A stretch of DNA of 33,830 nucleotides from an uncultured bacterium (GTDB lineage Bacteria; Planctomycetota; Phycisphaerae; Phycisphaerales; SM1A02), in assembly GCA_903831295.1 (NCBI GenBank), contig CAIKXA010000019.1, forward strand, positions 1 through 33,830, in the 5' to 3' direction. The position numbers and the translations under genes were made by a program. Of the stretch, positions 1 to 7,318 are shown piece after piece. The notes beneath the pieces were generated by a model, which had not been told where the DNA came from, searched no databases, and worked only from the letters and a program-made list of their open reading frames with translations. Positions within the stretch are counted from its first letter, which is position 1. Each line of letters begins with the position of its first letter.

Positions 1-1
1 C

Positions 2-95
2 GCAGAAAGGGTGGCACCACAAGCGAGTTTAGCACCCGCGCAAGCCCCGCTTGCGTGGGGTGCGTTGTCTGAGCGACTGGTGCCACCCTTTCTGC
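2..95. repeat. Nested inverted-repeat element (REP/MITE-like)
   Basis: The outer arms at 2-19 and 78-95 are perfect 18-base reverse complements (right arm TGGTGCCACCCTTTCTGC). Inside, GCACCC-g-CGCAAG (32-44) pairs with CTTGCG-tg-GGGTGC (50-63) as a second hairpin of about 12 bp. The whole unit could fold into a long two-tier cruciform. No coding frame here is convincing. The compact, nested palindromic layout resembles REP-type or miniature mobile elements, but no second copy was noticed in the window, so the repeat-family assignment is inference. It lies about 110 bases downstream of the tRNA-Gly 3' end. Confidence 0.6.
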
Positions 96-131
96 AAAGC
101 GCTTCACTTACTTGCACCCGTTGCATGATCC

Positions 132-160
132 TCCGCGGCAACTCCTTAACACGCCGCGGA
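132..160. repeat. Small inverted repeat
   Basis: TCCGCGG at 132-138 is repeated inverted as CCGCGGA at 154-160 around a 15-base loop. It sits between the larger inverted-repeat element and the tRNA-Gly terminator. Its role is unknown; it may be part of transcript 3'-end structure. Confidence 0.35.
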
Positions 161-197
161 AATAAAAAACGCCGATCGGAAAAACCGAAATCGGCGT
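161..197 (-). terminator. Intrinsic terminator after tRNA-Gly
   Basis: On the minus strand ACGCCGAT (197-190) pairs perfectly with ATCGGCGT (176-169), and the stem is followed by a T-rich tract (TTTTTTATT, 169-161). It starts about 9 bases past the tRNA-Gly 3' end, as expected for a Rho-independent terminator of that gene. Confidence 0.8.
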
Positions 198-205
198 GAA
201 ATGAA

Positions 206-277
206 AGCGGGCGAAGGGGCTCGAACCCTCGACATTCACGTTGGCAACGTGACGCTCTACCACTGAGCTACGCCCGC
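206..277 (-). tRNA. tRNA-Gly (anticodon GCC)
   Basis: Read on the minus strand, the sequence folds as a standard cloverleaf. The acceptor arm is GCGGGCG/CGCCCGC, perfectly paired. There is a D-arm GCTC/GAGC, an anticodon stem TCACG/CGTGA with loop TTGCCAA giving anticodon GCC, and a T-arm with TTCGAGC. The discriminator base is U73, as usual for bacterial tRNA-Gly. No CCA is encoded. It decodes GGC and GGU. A terminator follows directly. Confidence 0.97.
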
Positions 278-350
278 AGCGAGGGGGAAGTATAGCGAAA
301 TTTTGAATGTGATTTAGACAAAATGATTTTGAAAAAATTGAATTGAATTG

Positions 351-378
351 TTGCCTGATTTCATAAACTGGTTATAGT
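351..378 (+). promoter_or_regulatory. Candidate sigma-70 promoter for the 415-843 gene
   Basis: TTGCCT (351-356) and TATAGT (373-378) are separated by 16 bases and lie in an AT-rich stretch ahead of the plus-strand gene at 415. This would place the transcription start near 385. The match is by eye only. Confidence 0.45.
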
Positions 379-400
379 TTGACCCTTCTGGGGGCTACAT

Positions 401-406
401 AAAGGA
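401..406 (+). promoter_or_regulatory. Ribosome binding site AAAGGA in a possible hairpin loop
   Basis: AAAGGA lies 8 bases ahead of the ATG at 415 and is one of the clearest Shine-Dalgarno sequences in the window. Flanking TGGGG (389-393) and CCCCA (407-411) can pair and would present this site in a 13-base loop. The site supports the chosen start; regulation through the hairpin is speculation. Confidence 0.55.
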
Positions 407-414
407 CCCCAAGC

Positions 415-843
415 ATGTCACTAAGCACAGTTCAGGTTGGTAAAAAACTCAAAGCCATGGTTTCGGAATTGAAAGATCTTCGCGTCGTTCGAAGAGATTA
501 TGAGAAATTATTGGAGACGCTGCATGAGTTGGGACTCTGCGCCAAGCGAAACCTTCGCAAAGCCAATCAATCCACTCCCGCGGGCGTGAACAAAGGCGGG
601 CCGCGATATCGCAGCACCAACAAGGAATTGTTGGAGCAATACAAATTGCTAGCCAAAAAACTTCCTGCCCAGTGGTCCACACGTGAGGAAATTTGCACAG
701 CTGCTGGTTTGGATCCCAAAGCCGTTGATGTGCCATTTATGTGGCTGATTCAAGGCGGCAGGGATGAGAATAAGAAAGTCATGAAGCCACTCTTGCAGGG
801 CAATGGTCGTCGTGGCTTGGGCGGCGCATACAAGAAAATTTAA
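415..843 (+). CDS. Hypothetical small basic protein (142 aa)
   Basis: I do not recognise this protein. It is basic (many Lys/Arg). Residues about 8-45 (VGKKLKAMVSELKDLR and following) are predicted by eye to be a long amphipathic helix or coiled coil. A glycine/serine-rich linker follows at about 52-66, then a second helical block with an STREEICTAAGL segment at about 88-98 that could be a helix-turn-helix or winged-helix-like element. The tail is Gly/Arg/Lys-rich (GRRGLGGAYKK). There is no signal peptide or membrane segment. It stands alone, with its own candidate promoter, a good AAAGGA ribosome site and a strong terminator, which supports a real monocistronic gene. Nucleic-acid binding is possible from the charge, but that is only inference. 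Confidence 0.75.
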   Translation: MSLSTVQVGKKLKAMVSELKDLRVVRRDYEKLLETLHELGLCAKRNLRKANQSTPAGVNKGGPRYRSTNKELLEQYKLLAKKLPAQWSTREEICTAAGLDPKAVDVPFMWLIQGGRDENKKVMKPLLQGNGRRGLGGAYKKI

Positions 844-860
844 ATTCTTTTTCAATCTAC

Positions 861-900
861 AAACGGCGCTCGATACTTTCGTATTGAGCGCCGTTTTTGT
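861..900 (+). terminator. Strong intrinsic terminator
   Basis: A perfect 13-bp stem (864-876 with 881-893, one G-T pair, extended by AAA/TTT) has the four-base loop TTTC and is followed by TTTTTGTTTT. It lies 20 bases after the stop of the 142-aa gene. On the minus strand the same stem has a GAAA tetraloop and a weaker T tract. It may therefore also act on the Tricorn-like gene ending at 929. Confidence 0.85.
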
Positions 901-928
901 TTTGCATCAGTCAGCACCGTGCATTGAA

Positions 929-3900
929 TCAATAATCGCTAACAGGAATTCCCATACCGCTACGATTTGGTGCGGCGGGTCGTGGCGGCATTTTAAATGG
1001 ATGATCCTTCAACGCTTGTTGCATGACTTCAACGGCCTTCTCAAGTTGTGGATCGCGTCCGCCACCGGCAAGTCCGCCCTTCATGAGCGCGGGATCATCG
1101 ATCACTTCAATATCTGGATCAACGCCGTGGCCTTCAACGCCCCAAGTGCTGTCGAGTTTGTAAAAACCAAATGACGGAGTGCTGATTGATCCGCCATCGA
1201 TAAAGCTTGGATTTCCGCTGATTCCAACCAATCCGCCCCAGGTGCGAGTGCCAATAACGGGACCAAGTTTTTCCTGTTTGAAGAGCCACGGGAACATGTC
1301 GCCACCAGAACCGGCGAGACCGTTGATGAGCATGGCTTTGGGGCCTTGGTGGGAATCTGGTGGCCAGATTTGTTCGCCCGCATCGCGGCGAGCCCACGCG
1401 TTGGTTGCGGGGCGGTTGATCATTTCAATGAAGCGATTTGGAATTTGTCCGCCACCATTCCAACGCTCATCAATGATCAACGCAGCTTTGTGGCGATTGC
1501 CTTGGAACTGACGAACCAAATCATTTTGTCCGTCAACGCCGGTGTTGGGAACATAGATGTATCCAACTTGGCCGCCACTTGTTGAATCAACCCACGCGCG
1601 GTTGCGCTCAATCCATTCTCGGTAGCGCAGCGTCGACTCGCTACCTTGGGTACGCACGGTCACGATGCGCTCGGTTGAGTCGCGCTCTGGTTTTTCTGAA
1701 ACTGTGAGCGTGATTGTTTTTCCAGCCAGGCCGTCAAAGGCCGCCCATGGATCAAGCGTGGTGTCGACGGGTCGACCGTTGACTTCAAAAAGATATTCAC
1801 CTGGCTTCACGCCCGCGGCGATAAGTGGATTGCGCGCGTCGGTGTCCCATGGAGCGCCTTGCACCATGTGGGCAAAGCGGTAAATTTTATTATGATCCGT
1901 GGTTTCAAACAACTCCCAGTCCACGCCCAACATGCCAGTGGAGGCGTACATGGGCGGCGTTTCAATATCACCAGGCCCCAACAAATACGCGTGGCCGACA
2001 TTTAATTCGCTGATCATTTCCGAAATGATCCAATTCACATCCTCGCGGGAATTGGCACTTTCCAGCAGTTTGAGCGCATGTTCACGCTGCGCCTTCCAAT
2101 CCACTTGATGCATGCCTTGGTCGTAGAACCAGTCGCGCATGATGCGATTGGCGTCAACCACAATTTGTTTCCACTCGGCGCGTGGGTCAAGGTCCATTGG
2201 CATGGAATCAGTGATCACGGCTTTTGATTTGGCGTCAGCCGTGCTGTCAACAACCACAGCGCCGCCTCCGCGGGGCACCAGTAATTTTTTACGGTCAGCG
2301 GAAATGTCAAATCCATCCCCGTCCGTGACGTTCTTTTCCTTCTTCTCCTTGTCGGTGAGGTCAAGAATTTTTATGCCTTCTTTAGCGCGTGCAAAAATGA
2401 GCAGGTTCTTGTCGTTAAACGCAAGGGCGCCGTAACCACCAGACTTCAATGGAAGGGCGACGGCTCGATTCTCAAATCCGTCCAAATCAATTTTAATTGG
2501 CGCGGCAGGTTCGGTTTTTTTGTCGGCGTCTTTTTTGTCATCCGACTTCTTTTCATCCGTCTTGGCGTCGGCCACTTTTGTAGTTTCGGTTTTGGCAGGC
2601 GGATCGTTTGGTTCACGTTCTGGCGGTGGCGCGGGTGGATTCTTTGAATCGCTTGGTGATGGCTGATCGTCTTCGTCGGCAGGTTCTTTTTTGTCGGCGT
2701 TATTTTTATCAGCGGCGTCGGCAGGCTTCTCGCCGTCTTTTTTCTCGCCATCTTTTTTCTCGCCATCTTTTTTCTCGGAAGCTTTTTTATCAGCGTCCTT
2801 CTTCTCACTTTGCTTTTCTTCCTCGTCGCTCTCAGCGGCCCAAGGCATTTTCACATCGGTGCGCAGTGGCACCAAGAAAAGCTGCTGCGCATCGGTGTAA
2901 ATCCAAGTGGAATCCAAGGCGCTGTAAGTGGGAGAGAAGGTTCTTTCGCTGGCAAATACAAGGAATTCGCCTTTGGAATCAAAGGTTGGAGTTGAATCAG
3001 AGAACATGCCGGAAGTGACGGGCGTGGATTTTTGCGAAGCAACTTCGTAGATAAAAATCTGGGGCGTGTCGCGATCAAGCGTGCGGCGCGTGTACGCAAT
3101 CCATGCGCCGTCATGGCTGAAAGATGGATTCGGAGTGCTCGCGCGCGGATCACGGTCCACCAGTACGCGCGATGCGTCCGCGAGCGTGACCAACCACAGC
3201 GATCCAGTCTTGTCACCGTAGGTCAACTTTTTTGAGTCGGGGCTCCAAGTGATTGACTCTTTGAACGGACCGCCGTCGGTTGTTAATGCACGCTTGTCGC
3301 CCTTGCCATTGGCGGGCATGACATACAACTCGTACTCGCCGGTGGAGTCATCAAAGAAAGCGATATTTTCACCGTCTGGACTCCACGCTGGCGAACGCTC
3401 CGCAACACCATTGGTATGCAACAGTAAACGCGGCGAACCATTTTCAGTTGGCAGAGTCCAAATGTCGCCACGCGCGGCAACCACAACGCGCTTGCCAGTT
3501 GGACCAATGTTCCATGATTGAATTTGTTTTGCGGCATCAATCGTTCGATGCGCGATCTTGGGTCGATTGCCTGGAATCTGAACCGAAATTGCGCGGGCTT
3601 TGGCGCTGGACAAATCCAACAACATCAACTGATCGCCTTTTTGAAACACCATTTCGCCCGGGCCATTTGAATGTGGACCGATTGCAGGCCAACGCACGTC
3701 ATTGTCGGTGAAAAAAGTAACTTGCTCTTTTTTTAGGGAAATTATGTTGTATTTCCACACATTCATACGATGACCTTCGCCCTCGTCGCTTAGGAAATAC
3801 AACCAATCCCCGTGCCACATTGGAAATGAATCCACGCCTTCCCATGTTGTCACGCGCCGACTTGTTGCGTTCTTTAAGTTGTAAAGCCAAATGTCCGTAG

Positions 3901-4489
3901 CCATGCCACCGCGGTAGCGTTTCCAAGTGCGAGTGTCGACGGAGTGCGGCGTGTAGGCCAACCACTCTCCATCGGCGGAAATAGAGCCATTGGCTCCGTA
4001 TGGAACTGGAAGTGGTTCGGGCATTCCGCCAACCGCGGGAACGCGGAACAGGCGCGTCATGCGCGCGAGCCCACTGAGATCGTTGGACGAAAAAATCAGC
4101 GAGCCGTCGTAGGTCCACTCGCATAAATTTTCCGTGCCTGGCTGATGCGTTACGCGATACGGTTGGCCGCCGCCCACAGGCAACGTATAGATGTCGCGGT
4201 TGCCTTCATAGCCACCAACAAAGGCGATGGTCTTTCCATCCCATGAAAATTTTGGCATGCTCTCCGAACCGGGAACAGTTGTGAGTGGCCGAGCCACTCC
4301 ACCGTTTTTGTCGACAAGCCACAAGTCATTGGCGAATGTAAAAGCAATATCGCTTGGACCAAGGTCTGGGTATCGCAACATGGCTGCGAGCGGCGATTGC
4401 GTTGCGGCGTCTGTCGCGTTGGTTGAATTTGTGCTTTGTGTAGGAGTGGCGGCGAGCGCGCACACGGCAAGAATGATGAAAGAGAACAT
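929..4489 (-). CDS. Secreted Tricorn-family protease (S41B-like), 1186 aa
   Basis: This is a Tricorn-like serine protease with a likely signal peptide (residues 1-19, ending ALAA). N-terminal beta-propeller repeats run from about 40 to 545 (WSPDGENIAFF, SFSHDGAWIAYT). A very charged Lys/Asp/Glu/Pro linker spans about 553-668, followed by more propeller strands. The C-terminal half holds the C1 helical region (about 770-840), a PDZ domain (about 848-945) and the S41-type catalytic domain. Family comparison places the catalytic histidine at H833 (NVGHAYL), the nucleophile at S1061 (GLAGSGGDMFP) and the glutamate at about E1119. The serine before the histidine in Thermoplasma Tricorn is Gly here. 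Tricorn is known as a peptide-trimming protease; export suggests an envelope or extracellular role. It follows an ECF sigma gene on the same strand, 134 bases away. Confidence 0.93.
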   Translation of the reverse strand: MFSFIILAVCALAATPTQSTNSTNATDAATQSPLAAMLRYPDLGPSDIAFTFANDLWLVDKNGGVARPLTTVPGSESMPKFSWDGKTIAFVGGYEGNRDIYTLPVGGGQPYRVTHQPGTENLCEWTYDGSLIFSSNDLSGLARMTRLFRVPAVGGMPEPLPVPYGANGSISADGEWLAYTPHSVDTRTWKRYRGGMATDIWLYNLKNATSRRVTTWEGVDSFPMWHGDWLYFLSDEGEGHRMNVWKYNIISLKKEQVTFFTDNDVRWPAIGPHSNGPGEMVFQKGDQLMLLDLSSAKARAISVQIPGNRPKIAHRTIDAAKQIQSWNIGPTGKRVVVAARGDIWTLPTENGSPRLLLHTNGVAERSPAWSPDGENIAFFDDSTGEYELYVMPANGKGDKRALTTDGGPFKESITWSPDSKKLTYGDKTGSLWLVTLADASRVLVDRDPRASTPNPSFSHDGAWIAYTRRTLDRDTPQIFIYEVASQKSTPVTSGMFSDSTPTFDSKGEFLVFASERTFSPTYSALDSTWIYTDAQQLFLVPLRTDVKMPWAAESDEEEKQSEKKDADKKASEKKDGEKKDGEKKDGEKPADAADKNNADKKEPADEDDQPSPSDSKNPPAPPPEREPNDPPAKTETTKVADAKTDEKKSDDKKDADKKTEPAAPIKIDLDGFENRAVALPLKSGGYGALAFNDKNLLIFARAKEGIKILDLTDKEKKEKNVTDGDGFDISADRKKLLVPRGGGAVVVDSTADAKSKAVITDSMPMDLDPRAEWKQIVVDANRIMRDWFYDQGMHQVDWKAQREHALKLLESANSREDVNWIISEMISELNVGHAYLLGPGDIETPPMYASTGMLGVDWELFETTDHNKIYRFAHMVQGAPWDTDARNPLIAAGVKPGEYLFEVNGRPVDTTLDPWAAFDGLAGKTITLTVSEKPERDSTERIVTVRTQGSESTLRYREWIERNRAWVDSTSGGQVGYIYVPNTGVDGQNDLVRQFQGNRHKAALIIDERWNGGGQIPNRFIEMINRPATNAWARRDAGEQIWPPDSHQGPKAMLINGLAGSGGDMFPWLFKQEKLGPVIGTRTWGGLVGISGNPSFIDGGSISTPSFGFYKLDSTWGVEGHGVDPDIEVIDDPALMKGGLAGGGRDPQLEKAVEVMQQALKDHPFKMPPRPAAPNRSGMGIPVSDY
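2729..2788. repeat. 15-bp tandem repeat (x4) inside the Tricorn-like gene
   Basis: CTCGCCATCTTTTTT-type units occur at 2729-2743, 2744-2758, 2759-2773 and, diverged, 2774-2788. On the coding (minus) strand they encode repeated EKKDG units in the charged linker. Gain or loss of units keeps the frame, whereas the A6/T6 runs inside them are potential slippage sites that would break it. Confidence 0.85.
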
Positions 4490-4623
4490 GTGATATTTGT
4501 AGCCCGAATCATTGAAAAATGCGCTTCTAGGGAATATAAAAATATAAATTCAACTCAGAATTTTGTCGCCAATAAAATGAGTTGTGGAGTTTGACGGGGC
4601 GAGAACGCCGCACGTAAAGTTAT

Positions 4624-5232
4624 TTAGACAGATTCAATCGGGTCAATGTCAATGCCAGATTCAATCAGGGCTTCGCGTAATCGCAGAAGCCCACGGCGAG
4701 CGTGGGTTTTTACTGTACCCAACGGCAAGCCAGTTGATGTTGCAATTTGCTCGTGGCTGCAACCGCATTCAATTGAAAGTTGCAGCACTTGCTGCTGCTC
4801 GGGACGAAGTTTTTTCATCGCGGCCTGAGTAAGCGCGCTCGCTTCGGTGGTTTGACATCGAGGTTGCTCCGCGTGGTCAGACTCGACATCTTGAAGGATT
4901 GGTCCTGGCGTTGGACGGCGCATGCGTTGACGCGTTCGATCAATCAGGCGGCGTCGCGCGATGACGGACACGAATGTGCTTTCGCTGGCGATGGTTGGAT
5001 CAAAGCGATGGGCCGATCGCCACAAGCTGATAAAAATTTCTTGAACAACATCCTCAGCGTCCGCGGCGTTGGAACAACTCCGTCGAACAAGCGACCAAAT
5101 AAGTCCGCGGAATCGATCCATGCAAGCAATCATGGCGCCGGTGTCGCCCGATCCAATTCGTTGCAACAACGACAGCGGTTCTGCAGCGACCCGCTTCAGA
5201 GAAATTCTGGGTTTCACCAAATTTTTCTGCAT
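4624..5232 (-). CDS. ECF-type RNA polymerase sigma factor (202 aa)
   Basis: Region 2 covers about residues 25-90 (FRGLIWSLV, then DAEDVVQEIFISLWRSAHRFDP), with the acidic DAEDVVQE core typical of sigma-70 region 2.2. Region 4 covers about 140-190 (LRPEQQQVLQL, GCSHEQIATSTGLPLGTVKTHARRGLLRLREAL), a helix-turn-helix for the -35 element. A variable linker lies between them. The ATG at 5232 was chosen; no clear ribosome site precedes it, and it lies 16 bases after the stop of the debranching gene, so coupling is plausible. ECF factors are normally held by an anti-sigma factor, but no gene here looks like one. Its closest downstream partner is the secreted Tricorn-like protease. The target genes cannot be told from sequence. 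Confidence 0.93.
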   Translation of the reverse strand: MQKNLVKPRISLKRVAAEPLSLLQRIGSGDTGAMIACMDRFRGLIWSLVRRSCSNAADAEDVVQEIFISLWRSAHRFDPTIASESTFVSVIARRRLIDRTRQRMRRPTPGPILQDVESDHAEQPRCQTTEASALTQAAMKKLRPEQQQVLQLSIECGCSHEQIATSTGLPLGTVKTHARRGLLRLREALIESGIDIDPIESV

Positions 5233-5248
5233 GCGTATATCGTAACCG

Positions 5249-7240
5249 CTAAGTTGATGGCGAGGTTTCGCCTATTCCTTGATCCAGCAACGCCGCCACG
5301 CTCCAGGCTTGCGCCACGCAACCGCCCGCATTTTGCGGCAGATCCCCATCGGCGACCTCGCAGATTTGCCCTAGGCATCCACGGCGAAGATGCTCTTGAA
5401 ACGGTTGTTTCATTTCCGCAACGCGCTCGGGGTTGCCCAAAGTTCTTAGTGCGCAACCAAGCGGCCCGATCAGCCACGGCCAAGCGGTTCCGTTGTGGTA
5501 CGCCTGGTCGCGCGTTTGAACATTGCCACCGTAACGGCCAATGTATCCAGGCGAATTTTTTTCAAGTGTGCGTAGCCCGTAAGGAGTGAGCAAATCTTTT
5601 TCCACGCGCGCCACTATTTTTTGCGCGACCTCGTTGGGAATAAGTCGCACCCAAGGTTGCACGGCGAAAATTTGATTGGGTCGTTGCGAGTGGTCAACGC
5701 CTTGCGGACTATCGAGTGTGTCGGCGAGTTGCTCTTGATTGGCATTGATGTATCGCGCGAAACTTTTTTGAGCCTTGGCGAGCGCCGCGACGAACGGGCT
5801 TGCGTCTTGCTTGAGTTGAGGCGCCCATTCAATCAACGTGGTCAGCAAGCCGCACCAAAGCGCGTTTATTTCAACGGGTTTTCCCATGCGCGGAGTGATC
5901 ACGACCGCGCCAACTTTGGCGTCCATCCATGTGAGTTGCGTGCCTGGATCCGTGGCCACGAGCAAGCCATCGGCGGGGTCAACCCGAATTCCGTGACGCG
6001 TGCCTTTGGTGAACGCGTTGAATACTTTTACAAGCGTGGGAAATAGATCGCGCGCCAATGTGAAGTCGCTCGACGCGTTCACTGTGCGTCGAGCGGCATG
6101 CGCTAGAAGCAGGGGGGCGTCCACGCTGTTGTCCAACCACTGTTCTCCAGGAGATGGAAAACGATTCGGAAGCAGTCCGTCTTTTTCAAAGTGGGCCAGC
6201 GAACGCAAAATTGACGCGGCCTCTTCAAAGCGACCGGTTTCTAGGCAAAGCCCCGGCAAAGAAATCAACGCGTCGCGGCCCCAATCCGCGAACCATGGAT
6301 ACCCCGCGATAATGCTTGTGCCTCGCGCGCCATTTGGAAGCGGACGCTCCACGATGAATTGATCCGCTGCAAGAACCAATCGAGCGCGGAACGCATTGTC
6401 TTGCGCTTTGGCCAATGTGATCAATGATTGATCGCGCGCAGCGGTTGCCGCAATGACGCGCGCGCCTTCGCCCGCTCGTTCAGAACAAGTGCTTGCTGTG
6501 AAACCGCGTGATTCGCCTGGTTGAAGCGTGATTTTTAATATGCCGGCGCAGCAATGCGCGTCGACGCAGTCGTATCCGCAGGCTTGCTCGATGGGTAAAA
6601 AATAATCCGCGTACCACTCGCCATCAGGCTGCGCGGTTGCGCCATCGGCTTGAAGAAAAATATCTTTGCCCTCGCCGCTTGCGTGATCAATGCAAACATG
6701 AAGGCCGCGCTCGCAGGTTTGAATGCGCGGCGTGAATGCATTGGGTTTCACCAATTGATCGTGTGGGCGATGATTCACCATGCATTTCAATTCAAGGTCA
6801 ACCGCATGAGTGCCACCTTGAAGCGTGAGCGTGATGGCCGTGGCGTTGCGTCCGCGCGCCATGGACATGCGTTCCTCTACAATTGACGCGCCAATTTTCC
6901 ATTCGCGCACAATGATTGATCCATCAAGCCAAACGCGACAAAGGCATGCGAGCCCCGGCGCCTGCATGCCGTTGGTCCATTGATTGGCGGACATTTGCAC
7001 GCGTTCGCCATTGGCTATCGCGGTGATTTCAACTTTTGATACCAACATGGTGCGCCCGGCGGGTGGGTCGGTGGCCGCGATCAGAAAACCATGCCAGCGC
7101 CGCTGCAGCGCGCCGCTGACGGTTCCAAACGCATAGCCGCCAAGCGCGTTGGTGCTGAGCCATTCCAGTTGAGCAGCGATTTGCGCGGTGGGCCACGCGC
7201 TTGGAGCTAAGTCAATCAACGGTTTCGCATTCGCCACCAT
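5249..7240 (-). CDS. Glycogen debranching enzyme, archaeal type (amylo-alpha-1,6-glucosidase, GH133-like), 663 aa
   Basis: The N-terminal domain (about 15-270) begins with LEWLSTNALGGYAFGTVSG, a hallmark of the bacterial/archaeal GDE N-domain. The C-terminal (alpha/alpha)6 domain from about 285 carries GYPWFADWGRD (313-323) and TWMDA (437-441), which match conserved active-site segments of amylo-alpha-1,6-glucosidases. It would remove alpha-1,6 branches from glycogen in the cytoplasm. Length fits the family. The frame is open to a TTG at 7297, but the ATG at 7240 has GGAG nine bases upstream and starts just before the conserved domain, so I prefer it. It lies 78 bases downstream of prfB and 16 bases ahead of the sigma gene. 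No other glycogen genes are in the window. Confidence 0.93.
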   Translation of the reverse strand: MVANAKPLIDLAPSAWPTAQIAAQLEWLSTNALGGYAFGTVSGALQRRWHGFLIAATDPPAGRTMLVSKVEITAIANGERVQMSANQWTNGMQAPGLACLCRVWLDGSIIVREWKIGASIVEERMSMARGRNATAITLTLQGGTHAVDLELKCMVNHRPHDQLVKPNAFTPRIQTCERGLHVCIDHASGEGKDIFLQADGATAQPDGEWYADYFLPIEQACGYDCVDAHCCAGILKITLQPGESRGFTASTCSERAGEGARVIAATAARDQSLITLAKAQDNAFRARLVLAADQFIVERPLPNGARGTSIIAGYPWFADWGRDALISLPGLCLETGRFEEAASILRSLAHFEKDGLLPNRFPSPGEQWLDNSVDAPLLLAHAARRTVNASSDFTLARDLFPTLVKVFNAFTKGTRHGIRVDPADGLLVATDPGTQLTWMDAKVGAVVITPRMGKPVEINALWCGLLTTLIEWAPQLKQDASPFVAALAKAQKSFARYINANQEQLADTLDSPQGVDHSQRPNQIFAVQPWVRLIPNEVAQKIVARVEKDLLTPYGLRTLEKNSPGYIGRYGGNVQTRDQAYHNGTAWPWLIGPLGCALRTLGNPERVAEMKQPFQEHLRRGCLGQICEVADGDLPQNAGGCVAQAWSVAALLDQGIGETSPST

Positions 7241-7318
7241 GGGGTTGATCTCCGATAAGACTTTTATCAACGGCACAAGTGCCTCATTGCATGTCAATCA
7301 CATGAGCAACAGTACCAA

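Noticed and set aside
11..199. A 62-aa open frame at the left edge
   Set aside because: It runs across the nested inverted repeat and the tRNA-Gly terminator and has no ribosome site or recognisable sequence.
2729..2788. CRISPR-like array
   Set aside because: The 15-bp units are directly adjacent without spacers and encode the protein linker in frame.
4780..5589. A 269-aa plus-strand open frame across the sigma and debranching genes
   Set aside because: It lies antisense to two well-supported genes, and its composition shows no domain or signal.
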